DNA from: Gordius sp. MW1
Taxonomy: Eukaryota; Nematomorpha; Gordioida; Gordea; Gordiidae
Reading direction: 5' to 3'
Length of the DNA: 64,000 nt
NCBI GenBank assembly: GCA_964036665.1
Contig: OZ038526.1
Location: 4,836,001 to 4,900,000 of the forward strand
Numbering within the stretch: position 1 is the stretch's first letter; each line of letters starts with the position of its first letter. This document shows positions 1-11,300 of the stretch, in pieces. The translations under genes and the position numbers were made by a program. A model generated the notes under the pieces. That model did no database searches. It saw only the letters and a list, made by a program, of their open reading frames with translations, and was not told where the DNA came from.

Positions 1-3000
1 TAAAGTAATTTAATGGATCAAAAATAAATATGGCCCAACTGTTGTTATTAAGTAAATCAGTTATTTAATCTTAAAGTTGAGAGTTTGTGAAAAAAACTTC
101 ACAAAAGATATATAATTACGATGTTTAATAAAAGTGGTGACTTTCAAGGCAACATTTACACTTAATATATATAACAAAATATAGTTTAAATATAAAATGA
201 AATATTTTTTAATGATAAAACTTTATTGTAGCAGAATAAAATAACTTGTTATAAAATAAAATTAGGCAAATTAAAATTTAACAAATATATGAATATCATA
301 AAAGATATAAATGCTTGAACCTAGTTTGGCATTACGTTTTTAAGTGTGAATATCTTAACAGATATATTAGATCTCCCTACTTTGCAATAATTTTTTGAAT
401 AAATCCTAATTCTATAAAAAAATCATTTTTTTTTTAAATTCTATCAGTTAAAAGCAAAAAAACATTAACATTAAAAATTGGCATAATTTAGTGGCCCTAG
501 GACACTTAGCAGCAACTTCATAATAACAAATATATTAAAAAATGATTGCAAATAGTGTTATTTAAGCACACCTAGAAATAAGTTGACACCTTTTAAAGAT
601 AACATTGGGTAATTATGCCCAAAATTATTGTTATATTAATAAAGAAAGGGATCAAAACTTGATCATATTTTTAATAATTTATAAAGATCTTATAAAATAC
701 CTTTCTAATTTGGTAAAAGTGTAAAATATATATAATTGTTTAATTTTAGTTGCCAATTACATCACACTCAGGCCAAATAAACTGGGGCTTCTCACCATTA
801 ACATTTTCCAATTCACTAACAATTAAAAACTATTGCTAAAACAATTTATGAACTTAAGTGAGCTTTATCATCAGTAATAAGTAAATTCATACAACTTAAT
901 AAAGCTGAAAACCAGAGATGTTAAATACATATTAAATTGGAGTAAGTAGTATAAATATCATATATTAAACATAATTTTTATAACAATAAATTCAGCAACA
1001 ATGATAAAAATATATAAGATGCAAAATATACAAATAAATAATTTAAAAATTGATACGATTTATCATAATTAGCATAATATCGATGAAATAATGTTATACC
1101 TTGCATTTGTTTGTTTCTTTATTTATTTCGCAATAATCTACTGGAAATAACCCAGGTAGGAATGAGGAAGTTAAAGTAAAAAATGTTACAAAAATTATTA
1201 TGGGCAACATTTCTTATGAAACGTAGCAATTTAAAGAACGTATGTTCTTAATAGGGTGGTACAAATCAATATGATTCCAAATGTTTAAAGCATGTCAACA
1301 ATACATATAAATTATATGTAGCAAAACTTGTATATAGAATTGCAATTATCACCAATAGATAAGATAGTCACAAATAATATTGTAAGTTAAAAATCCTCAA
1401 TGATTCCTTGTGAGGTAATTTAAATATCTCAATATATTGTTATATTGTTTAATATTAAGCTTAGAACACGGTAATATGACATAAATATTTTCTAGAATAA
1501 CTCAAAGAAATCAAAAATATGAGAACACAAAAATGTGTTTTATTTTTTTCGCCAATCTTTCGTCCTTTTTTTGAACTAATTTTCCATGTCTATGCCCTCA
1601 CCAACTGTGATGATTAACTAACCTACTTTCTTAAGCCATTTGTCTAATTTTTTTTGCCAATACTTTTTCTTCCAGTTGTAATTTATGGTAAAACTAATCG
1701 ATTTTTATTCTTCAGTTTTTTGTCTAATTCCTTTTACCGATCTTTTCTCTTCCTGTTGTATTCCAAAAATCACAAATACAACAATAATATATTAGTTATT
1801 ACTAATAACAATTTTTCTTTTTATTGCTAAAAGGGTAAATTATATTATTAAAAAATATTATACAAAGCAGTAGAAATAGCATTATTGTTTTCCTGTCCTA
1901 ATAGGAGGCGCATAGAAACATGAAGATTCTGTAAGATCCACGTCGGCTGCCTTTTAATAATTTTATTGAAGGTTAATACTAAAAACATGGTCATTAATAT
2001 AAAATCACTTCTAGCTTGCAATATAGCACAACATTTACAAAAAACCATAAAAAATGAAGTTACAAATCTTAAAGCTTCATATTGGATTTCGCTAAAATCG
2101 ACAAGGTGTGGAAGGGTTGTGTAGCAAGAGTTTAACTATAAAAAACATAGCAAATGGCTTTTCACTGACTTTCACTGTTGGCGTGGTATTATTAACACAT
2201 TTTTATTTATCACCTAGTCATATATATTTTAATGCAAAGAAGAACTTATCTTGTGAAATTAAGTATTTAAGATTTCAACAGAAGGTTATCTTCTATTATG
2301 ATACAATGTTTGGAAGTTTGTCAACGTCTACAATACTCTGTGCAGTGCCAATGGAAATGTGGTGCTTAAACTGGGGATTGATATTTTTTTTTTATCTATT
2401 GCAGCCAAAGCAGATTACAACTATCTGAATGATTATCCAAATCCAAATATATGTTAGCGCCAAATAATTTATTTACAAAAATCTCTTTGTTATGTATAAT
2501 TATAAGTAACATTTTTTAAACACAAAATTTTATGTAGAAAAATTAATTTTACCTAATCAACACAATAATATGCTCTTCTAATCAGACGCTCGGGGGGACA
2601 AGCATTAAATTTGATCAAGAGACAAGGGGGAAACGGTGGCTGAAACTTTTTCTAAAACCTGTTTTTCAAACTAAATGGCCAAATGCTCTTTCATGTATAT
2701 TCTCCCCTCATACGCTTGTGCAGACTCAAAATCGTATTTTTTCAATCCTTATCAATATTTTATATTCAGGTCTTTTTAATTTAGTTTACCTTCGACCTAC
2801 ACCTTAATCAAGCCAAAAATCCGCAGCTATTTTTTTAAATTTTATATCAATAAAACATTTTTAAAATAACAACGGTAATATGTAAAAATTAGCTTTTGCA
2901 AAATACAAAATGAAACCGATGAAGACTAAAAGTATGACAATTTTGCAACTATAGGGAGGTTCCATCACTCCTCGAGAATCCTCGCCTATATAATAAGACT

Positions 3001-3813
3001 GCCCTAAAAATACTAATCTTCACACTAATTTATACCCTTAACAGCATGCTTATGGTGGAGTTTTTAAGCCTTATTTATATCAGATATACGGTGGCAACAT
3101 TTTAATGCTTCTTCAAATCTGAGACACTTGAAAGGCGGAATTATATATAATAGTTCAATAAAATTTTGTTATTGGAATACAATGTGAATCAAGAGTACGG
3201 ATGGAAGTTAATATATTAAGTAAGCTTTATCCCCAATAATAATTAAGGTAACACAACTCCCTAACGAATAGGTCAATACGTCTTTTATCCGATTTAAATA
3301 AATCTATAAAATCTTGGGGATTTTTCGCTGATCTTGTCCAATAGAGCTCGGCCTGGCCTTAATGGATTTTGAGGGGCTCTTAAAAAATTAAATCGGCGGA
3401 GAGCCGCATGTGCCAAGCAAACTTAAGTAAACCATCTGAAACAAATTTTCCGAAATTTACACGACTTTTTAAATTAATATTACAACGTTCCTTTTATATA
3501 ATAATATTTGCACATAACTTTAAAAAGATTTTAATTACAAATATTAAATTTGCTTGAATTTACGAGAAAAAATGTTAGCGTTTAGGTCGGGCTAAAATAG
3601 AAGACATTTCAGGCTCGGGTCTAGTTCAGATGGTTCTAATTGGATCTCAATCTTCCATTGGATAAAGGTCTATACGAAGGGTCTTTCTGTTATTAATTGC
3701 TATGCAATTTTTCATTCATGAACAGAATTAAATGAATAAAAGCACCGTTTCATAGCCTTTCAGAACTCACCTTTTACTAAATTAACTTACCATAATAGAA
3801 TTATTAGCTACAA
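1..3813. other. AT-rich non-coding region
   Basis: No gene is recognised here. The sequence is strongly AT-rich with stops in all frames. The longest open stretches, near 1848-2048 on the minus strand and 2108-2428 on the plus strand, have no recognisable domain and no convincing splice context. Confidence 0.6.
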
Positions 3814-4530
3814 GCATAGGCGTAACTAAGATTTGCTCAAAGGGGGGGGGGAGGAAGGTTATAAAATTTTCAAGGCGAAATTTTTTTGTAACTATTTTTT
3901 TGGATAAAAATGTTTTTTTCCTAAAAGTTTAAAGTAACAATATCGTAAAAATATTAAAATACTAAAAGTAAAATTCCAACAAATATTTATTTTTATTAAA
4001 TATACAATATAAAAATTATATAAATTGAAGATCATGGGAGGGGTTCTAACCCGAAAACCACCCCCTCTCTTCGCCATTGGATACAAGGTATTATTCGGAG
4101 CTAAGTATTCCTATTGCGAGTAGAGTTGTTAAATTGCTAACTTTCTTCAACTCCAGCTATCATCTGCTCGAGTTTCTGCGAGCATTTTTATATGCTACTG
4201 TTCTGCCTAATGCACCGAACAGCGAGCACATATTGTGCTAACGCCCATATTAAGCAACTCAGTGTGCGTGCTCGCGTCTGGAGTTTGAAGAAAGTTAGCA
4301 ATTTAACAACTCTAGTTGCGAGCTACTGCAAAACAAAGTGGAAAAATAAGAATATCAATTGGAAAAAATCGGCTAACTTAATTTAAATATATATAAGTAT
4401 AATTATCATGATTGATTTCTCCCTAAATAATCAAAAAATGGAATAAAAATTTTAGCTTGGGGGGGGGGCCGAAGGGGCCAGGATTTTGCTCTTGGGGATG
4501 GGGGACCTTGGCCCCACCCTAGCTATGCCA
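3814..4530. mobile_element. Degenerate MITE related to the CATGGGCGTAGCCAGG family
   Basis: The left end reads GCATAGGCGTAACTAAG and the right end reads AGCTATGCC, a decayed version of the inverted ends of the recurrent CATGGGCGTAGCCAGG elements in this window. G-rich tracts typical of that family lie just inside both ends. A second inverted-repeat element is nested at 4121-4314, which explains the unusual length. No clear target duplication was seen. Confidence 0.45.
4121..4314. mobile_element. 194-bp MITE with TAGAGTTG/CAACTCTA ends
   Basis: The element begins TAGAGTTGTTAAATTGC and ends with its complement, GCAATTTAACAACTCTA. The inverted arms extend about 35 bases, through a shared CTTTCTTCAA segment. 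The flanking octamers are attgcgag (4113-4120) and gttgcgag (4315-4322), which match at 7 of 8 positions. An 8-bp target duplication fits a hAT-type element. Confidence 0.65.
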
Positions 4531-4901
4531 CTACTTCTAATTACGCATACATTTTAAGATAGAACGCAAAACAAGGGTTTAAAATGTCAAAAATTCAAAA
4601 GATTCAGAGAAATGCATTTTAATGATCCCTTGGAAGAGTAGGGCAGGGAAGTGGGGATTAAACATTATTGGCAAATAAGTTTCAAAATGATTTTCTCATT
4701 CCTGAAATTGTGGCTTGTTAGGCTTGTATACTCTAAATCAGGGGTAGGCAACGCGGCGCCCGCGGGCGCCATGGCGCCCCCGATCGATTTTTAATGCGCC
4801 CTCGCTGGACTATTGTAAATATATGATATGAGCGTATCTAATAACACGCACGTATTTTTAGTAAGTGTGTGATCGTATTTCAAATAGACCACGCGTAGAC
4901 C

Positions 4902-5276
4902 GTGCACTTAATATACCAAGTAATCCGAAATAATTCTTTTCTTTCAAAACCCTTCATGGATGAATGTAAAAGAAAAAGAACATATTATTTTAACGATGAA
5001 TGGGAACATTTATTATGTTTCGTTGATTACAAAGGGAAGTGTATTTGTTTGTTGTGTAATAATAGTGTTGCGATTCCCAAGAAAAGTAAAATTGAACGAC
5101 ATTTTAAGACCGTTCATACAAATTTTGATAGTTACTATCCAATGAACTCTGAAAGTAGAAGAAAAAAAATTCTTTCTTTAAAATCTTCAAGAACTAACCA
5201 GAAAGTTTTTTTACTAAACCACTGCAACAACATAAAGCAGCAACGATCACGTCATATAAAATATCGCATTTGCTAG
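4902..5276 (+). pseudogene. BED-type zinc-finger N-terminal fragment of a hAT transposase
   Basis: The 124-codon reading frame contains FNDEWEHLLCF, then CICLLCNNSVA and ERHFKTVH. This is the C-x2-C...H-x4-H pattern of the zinc finger at the N terminus of GTF2IRD2/ZBED-like hAT transposases. The following RRKKILSLKSS matches the usual linker position. The RNase H-like catalytic region and the C-terminal dimerisation domain are absent; the element ends about 500 bp downstream. It is a decayed or internally deleted transposase, not a host gene. The first ATG may not be the native start. Confidence 0.7.
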
Positions 5277-5424
5277 CTAAGAATAAAAAACCATTTACAG
5301 ATGGATTATAAGAAATTAGCTGAAAATAGGGACCTTAAGTTTTACACTGAATTATATGTATCATTATGCATGAGACCAACAAAATAAAGTTATAAGAAAT
5401 CTGTTTTTTTAATGCCTATTTATG

Positions 5425-5676
5425 GTATCGTTTCAAAATGTCACAGTCCAAAATGTAACAAAGCCACATCGTGAGATTCGCGAATCTCACGATCGTGAGA
5501 TTCGCAATTACTCATTGCGCAAGAGCATAATTTCCATTGGGTAGTGTTTTAGGTCAGCGTTTTAGGTTAGGGGTTGGGTTAGGATTCGATGTACATCAAA
5601 TTCCCTCCCCATTTGAGATTTAATTTTTCGTGATATTCGTGTGACATTTTGGACTGTGACATTTTGAACCCAAGAC
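5425..5676. mobile_element. 252-bp nested inverted-repeat element with 10-bp target duplication
   Basis: It sits inside the hAT relic. Both ends carry TTCAAAATGTCACAGTCC in inverted orientation. The flanks are cctatttatg at 5415-5424 and again at 5677-5686. A 9-10 bp duplication is typical of Mutator-like elements, so that is the likeliest class, but no transposase is present to confirm it. The interior contains the short palindrome TGAGATTCGCGAATCTCA. Confidence 0.7.
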
Positions 5677-5788
5677 CCTATTTATGACTGTTATCTGTAA
5701 AATATGCGCCCTCGATGATTTTCAAATTTAGTATTGCGCCCTTAAGGACAAACAGGTTGCCGACCCCTGCTCTAAATCAAACTGATCA

Positions 5789-5875
5789 CATGGGCGTAGC
5801 CAGGCCCCCCCCCCCACCCTAATTGAACTTAAAACGATCCCCCCCCCCTAATCCAAAACCTGGCCTTTGCCCATG
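5789..5875. mobile_element. Short CATGGGCGTAGCCAGG-family MITE
   Basis: It starts CATGGGCGTAGCCAGG and ends TTGCCCATG, with C tracts inside. It is 87 bp long and lies 11 bp after the hAT target duplication. Confidence 0.6.
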
Positions 5876-8029
5876 GGTACTTATATTTTTCTTTGGGTAT
5901 AAAAGCATCTTTCATTTTAACAGACCCAAACATTTGGTCTGTTTATGTTTAGTCGACTAAAACCAAAGGTTGACCAAATAAAACCCAGCCGTTTTAACAA
6001 CACTAGGATGGACCTATAAGGTCAAGCATCCTTGAATGCTATCATAAAGCATCTTTGAATCCATGATTTTTAAAAAATAAGTTCTTTCTCTACTTTTTCT
6101 AATGATTAAGGCCTTATATTTATAACTTTTAATCTTATAGCCACAGTGGACAAGAAAGAAAAATTGCCCAACTTTTCACTGGGTACCAATAATTTTGTCA
6201 AAACTAAATTTATATTACAAAAACCATTAATTTAAGGACAAAATAAATAAAATTTGGGGGCAAAAAAGAAAAAATCTGTGCATGCTTATATCAATTTGAA
6301 AAACTATGCGCTTTGCTATGATTTTATAAAAAAAATGATATTTAAAATATTGTACTTATACAAGCTTTCATATACTATATTTAAAAGTTTTTTAAAATTT
6401 CATAACATTTTAATTTAAGGTATATAATTTTGGTACATTTTTTCTTCTAATAATTCAATCCTAAATATTATAATTTGGTATAAATATTATGGACTTTATT
6501 CATAAATTTTTCAAATAAACTACATGAAATTTTTTGCAAAATAATCCCTTAATACTAACCCATAAATTGCATAGCAATTAAAAATAAGCTCTAAATATCA
6601 CAATTTTTAATCTTCCATTTCAAACATGTTAAACTTTAAAATGTTTAAAATATATCACATTTCAGTCAGGTATATGACAAAATATCTTCTAAAAAAATTA
6701 TTGATTTAAAAATTATTAGCAAAATATTTAATAATAATATTCAAGGCTTTAAAAAACCTATTTAGGTTTTGCAGATTCTCATCAAAAAAGTTAATGGAGT
6801 TGCTAAATGAATACAATTCTTACTAAAAGTTCCCATACAATAGTTGAGAAATATTTACCTAACCAGTTTCTTAATAAAACCATAGTCTAATTTGTTAAGT
6901 AATGAGATATTTACATTGTAGCCATTATAAATAATATTATTGTCAATTTAATGTTTGTTAAAGTTCTTAAAAGTTTCAAAAAATGCTGCTTAATATAATC
7001 TGATTAATTTGTAGTTGGCTCAAACTAATTTTAACAAACATATTAATTGAATAAAGTTAAGCTATGCAAACTTTGGCATTTTGAGGCAATATTAGATTAG
7101 CTTGTATGTTATTGTTAGCTATTCAAAATACATAAATAAAATTAATTTTGACTTTTTGTCAAAAGGGGAGGAGGTATACAACTCCTGATTGGTATTTTAT
7201 ATAAAATCTAATTTTGAAGATACATCAATTACAAATTGACCCCTAAAATAAATAAATAATACAAGCAAATATATCATATAGGAAATTATATGAAAGCTTA
7301 AAAATAAAAAATAACAATTTATTTCTTAAAAATGCAAAAACCTAATGCTGTAATTAATTTTCAATGCTTGTTACGAATTATTTATATGATCTGACAATAA
7401 TTCATTATAAAAGTCTTACGTATAAAAAATATTTGAAAGGCAATAAAATGTAATTATAAATAAACTTACAAATTTCAAAGGAAATTGGTAATCAAATAAA
7501 CATATAAATAAAAACTTCCACTTGTAATATTTTATTTAACCCATTTTATAGCCATCAGCTTATTTACATTAATATATATTACAATTTCTTTCATGTATAA
7601 ATCGCTCTTTTCAAAATTTGAAGAGAATGTTCAATTATAAATCCATGGTTCTAAGTTAAATGATAAATATAGCATAAATGTATTACCAATCGCTCTTTTT
7701 CAAATTATTTGCAGAGATGTAGTGATAAAGGACTACAAGGAGAAATAATGATACTCCCAGTATATTAACGAAAACGGCTAGCTGGATATCGGTAATCATC
7801 GAAGCAAACGTGTGATGGTTAAATGAACGAATGACTTTAAATTTAACGTTTTTAGGTGTTCGGGTTTTAATTGTTTAATAGAGATCTCAGATAACAATTT
7901 TTTAATTTAAACATATTTAGGTTACAAGAATCTAATAAGTTATTGAAAAAGTATGTTACCTTCTATTAAAACAATCAAATTGCATAATGCAAACATCCTT
8001 TTAATGTTTGTGCTATCTATAGAAGCGCT
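5876..8029. other. AT-rich non-coding region
   Basis: No gene is seen. Positions 5930-6002 hold a fragment related to the foldback element at 36225-36404: they share the TTTAGTCGACTAAA block and the AAAACCCAGCCGTTTT end. Confidence 0.5.
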
Positions 8030-8164
8030 TATGGGCGTAGCCAGAATTGGAATTAGGAGGGGAGGGGGCAAAAATGATTATTTTTTAATATTTTAGCCAT
8101 TTAATAAATTTTAACCAATTTTTGTATTTGGAGGAAAGCAGCCGCCCCCCTGGCTATGCCCATG
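8030..8164. mobile_element. CATGGGCGTAGCCAGG-family MITE with exact 8-bp target duplication
   Basis: The left end reads TATGGGCGTAGCCAG and the right end reads TGGCTATGCCCATG. The identical octamers gaagcgct flank it at 8022-8029 and 8165-8172. This is one of the copies that show this recurrent family makes 8-bp duplications. Confidence 0.85.
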
Positions 8165-8172
8165 GAAGCGCT

Positions 8173-8987
8173 AAAGGCCTAATTGGTAATATGCAGGCAA
8201 GTTATTGCCAAATGACGAGGACTTCACAATTAAATTATCTATGTGTTTGATGTTGTTAGAATGTTAAGATGAAACATGGGAGGGGGCATAAAACATCTTG
8301 TCCTCCTTTCAGTCAGTATTTACAAACGCATTAGTTACTTTAATGCTTAAAACAAATAAATTAAACCCCTTTATATATATAAAAACGCACCCTATTAATA
8401 AATTTTAATGTACAAAATACCTTTATTAGTTCCGCTCTCCTGATAATTTTATTTTTAAAATTCTGCACAAATACCTTAAATTTTATAACTATAATAGTTT
8501 TTTTGCGTTTCTTAAGAAATTTAAGATATTCAGGATACATGACGACGTCAGAGTATTCACGCCGTACCAACTATCCTAGTCGTTGAACAATTTCATAATC
8601 TACTATAGTGGAGATACAATAACTTTATTTGTATGAAAATTGCAAAATCTAAGCGATAGAAAATAAGTTTAACACATAAATTGGGCTTTGATAGGAATCA
8701 TACAAGGAAATTAATTTAAGAAAACACATCTATTAATTTACTATTTTTGATATAGTGTGAGCAAAAATAAATTTGGTGAAAAACAAAAAAACAAATCGTA
8801 TTCTGTATTCTAAATGTTGATAAATGACGAAAATTTAAACAATGATAATTTAATCTATAACACATAATGTAATTGTATTACCACATTAATATAAATTTAG
8901 TGTAAGGAGATTTCTGATAGTTAATAAATAAATAAAATTAAATTGACTAGAAAAAGAGACAATATGGTATAGGCATAGAATGAGGCT
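8173..8987. other. Region downstream of ERMP1
   Basis: AT-rich sequence between a MITE and the ERMP1 stop codon; it should contain the ERMP1 3' UTR. No coding feature was recognised. Confidence 0.4.
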
Positions 8988-11300
8988 TCAAATGGAATAA
9001 TGGAGATATCTGGCAGTGTAGGGTACACCGTAAATCCAGGGTGGTAATTCTTTCACAAAATGTACCAATTCATCTGACGAGCTGTAAGGTCCAGTCATGT
9101 AATGCAAAGTTAAAGTGACGTCTACCATCCCAGCTTCTATATTCAAGCCCCTACCCACGAGCTATTTAAAAAGAAAACATATCAATCCAAAAAGGTCATG
9201 ATCGTTATTTTGATTAAGAAACTAATCAAATAGTCAAAACCGAGACGTAAAACGTCTTTACGTAGAAAAAAAGCTGATGGCCACCCCTATTGAACGTCTT
9301 ATTTTCCAAGTTTTGCAGTATCAAGTGGACCAAAATTAAAAAGTATTCATACGGATGAAGCGAGCCTAAATAAAAACCGGACAAGCCAGACACGAGCCTT
9401 TTAACATTTGCAGGGCTAAAAATAACTATAGTTAGCCAAAGGATTGCATTATTTAAGAAACTACTTCAGAAAATAATTCTAAAGATTAAAGAAAAAATTC
9501 ATCGCAATTTTTATACCTTGGTTAATTCTAAAGTGAAGGTGTATGGATTCAAAATACTAAGGTCTTCCTCCCCGTTAACGTATATGGCGAAATGCGTCTG
9601 CCGGCCCTGGTATTGAAACTTAAGGGGGAAGGGTTGACTGTTGGGGGCCATCGTAAATTTTGTCACGTTCCAACCATGTTGGGGACAAATAATCACTGAT
9701 AGCTGCTTAACATCTAACAATTAATGGAATCAAAATTTTTGCTGTAAAATAAGAACAAAAGTGGAATAAAAGAATTTAAAATTCAATTTTTGCATTATAA
9801 AAAACTAAAATTGATTTCTAAACTTTTGTCTAAGCCACCTCTTCTTCTGTTGTAAAGTTTTGTTTAAAATATCATGGTTTTGGAGTTGGTTTTACTTGCC
9901 GTTTTACGACCGGACGCAAAACGCTGCACATTTTGCCCCTTGGGACCGTCCCTAAGCTCATTATTTAATATTTTTTCAAAAAACTGAGGGACCTTTTAAA
10001 TTTTTAAGTTAAATTACATTTAGAACCTTATTATTAATAGTTTCATGATAAAATCCCAAACTAAACAAATCTATTGTTAACCACTGGACTTAAAGCTCAT
10101 TTGGCGCTTTGTGCAAGGTGCAAAGTTTCAAATAAAACCCCAACCTGATATGGTAAAGCTAAAGCTTTTGGTTGTGTCATCAACGTCGGTGCTGGAGATT
10201 TTAACAGTTTCGGGAGGCACGTTAACTGAGATTGCTGGAATGTAGAGCGTTTTTCTGCAGCAATAAATTTGATATTTATCACCCAAAATCTGATTATATC
10301 ATTCAGGTTAAGTACTAACTCCGACAAATATAGATCTTATTTAATCATATGCATGTTTTAATTAGTAAATTTGTAAAAAAAAATTCTTTATCATTCATTT
10401 AAATTTAGGATATAAACCATATTGGGGTGGAGCCTTGTTAATTGACTTAAATGTATTCAATTTCTCAAAGCATTTCATACATAGCCATCTCTATCAAAAA
10501 TACATTTTATACATTCCCAAAATTAGTTTGCCCTTACGTACACATCACCTCAACATATAATTTATATGGAAACAAATATTTTAAAAATTTATAATTAGAA
10601 TGACTTCACGGCTTAAAGAGAACAGAGTAGTTGGCGAGAGGATTACTTAATGTTACTCCGTACGGGGAGCCGGTAGGGCATGCCGCAATATACCCATTTC
10701 TCACAATCGACCACGATATCTTGGTGTCCGGCTGCGTTGGAACCGTCGTGCTTAGCTTCGAGGTGACGTTTAGCAAGATATTGAAACCCGAACGTGTCCA
10801 AAGGCATGACCCATAAGCCGGAGTCGTTGGAATAAATGTTGTCGAATATCCAAGGTCCGTTGTTGGCCGAGAGCCGATGAAATTCCCGATTAGTGTGCTA
10901 AACAAGGATAACGGAAGATGAAATCAAGCTTTTAATCTAAGTGAACCATCGAAATTATTATTGAAGTCAAATAACGGCGAGAGAAAGATGGTATACCGTG
11001 CATGTTACGCCGCTGGTGGCTTGCTTCAAGTTATAATTATTTCAGTAGACCAACAATTCAGATCTGATAATTTTGATTAAACGCTATATTTCGTCACAAA
11101 AATTTAAATTTTGAAAGTTGAAATGGCAACTAAAGACTCACAACTACGTATTGTCGACTGAGGACGGGTGAATCGGGATTCGAACTGAATGGGAAACCCA
11201 GTGGCGTCATGGTGGCCAAAGCTAGGCTTAACAGACTGACACCAAATAGCAGGGAAGCAATCCTTTTCGTATCGACTTTTTCTTTGTAAGCGAACGTAAC
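8988..11300 (-). CDS. ERMP1: ERMP1 exons 9-13: last membrane segment and C-terminal luminal domain
   Basis: Exon 9 (11300-11142) ends the membrane region with LLFGVSLLSLALATMTPLGFP. Exon 10 (10897-10647) holds SGLWVMPLD and CEKWVYCGMPYRLPV, conserved in ERMP1 C-terminal domains. Exon 11 (10254-10145) and exon 12 (9713-9517) continue the beta-rich domain, with NVTKFTM and FAIYVNGEED. Exon 13 (9161-8988) encodes VDVTLTLHYMTGPYSS and ends PPWIYGVPYTARYLHYSI before TGA. The acceptor of exon 9 (GGAAAG/GTTACG) is the least certain. Confidence 0.85.

Larger units (their letters stand above)
4739..5769 (+). mobile_element. hAT-type element with perfect 8-bp target duplication
   Basis: The left end reads CAGGGGTAGGCAAC and the right end reads GTTGCCGACCCCTG, inverted copies of each other. 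The element is bounded by identical octamers ctctaaat at 4731-4738 and 5770-5777. CAGGG ends and 8-bp duplications are hallmarks of the hAT superfamily. The interior keeps only an N-terminal zinc-finger part of a transposase-like protein (4902-5276), so this is a non-autonomous deletion derivative. A 252-bp element has inserted into it at 5425-5676. Confidence 0.85.

Noticed and set aside
2108-2428. 106-codon plus-strand frame with a hydrophobic stretch
   Set aside because: No domain, a GTG start, AT-rich random-like composition and no splice support.
10631-10816. Plus-strand frames overlapping ERMP1 exon 10 and similar antisense frames over other exons
   Set aside because: They are shadows of the well-supported minus-strand exons.
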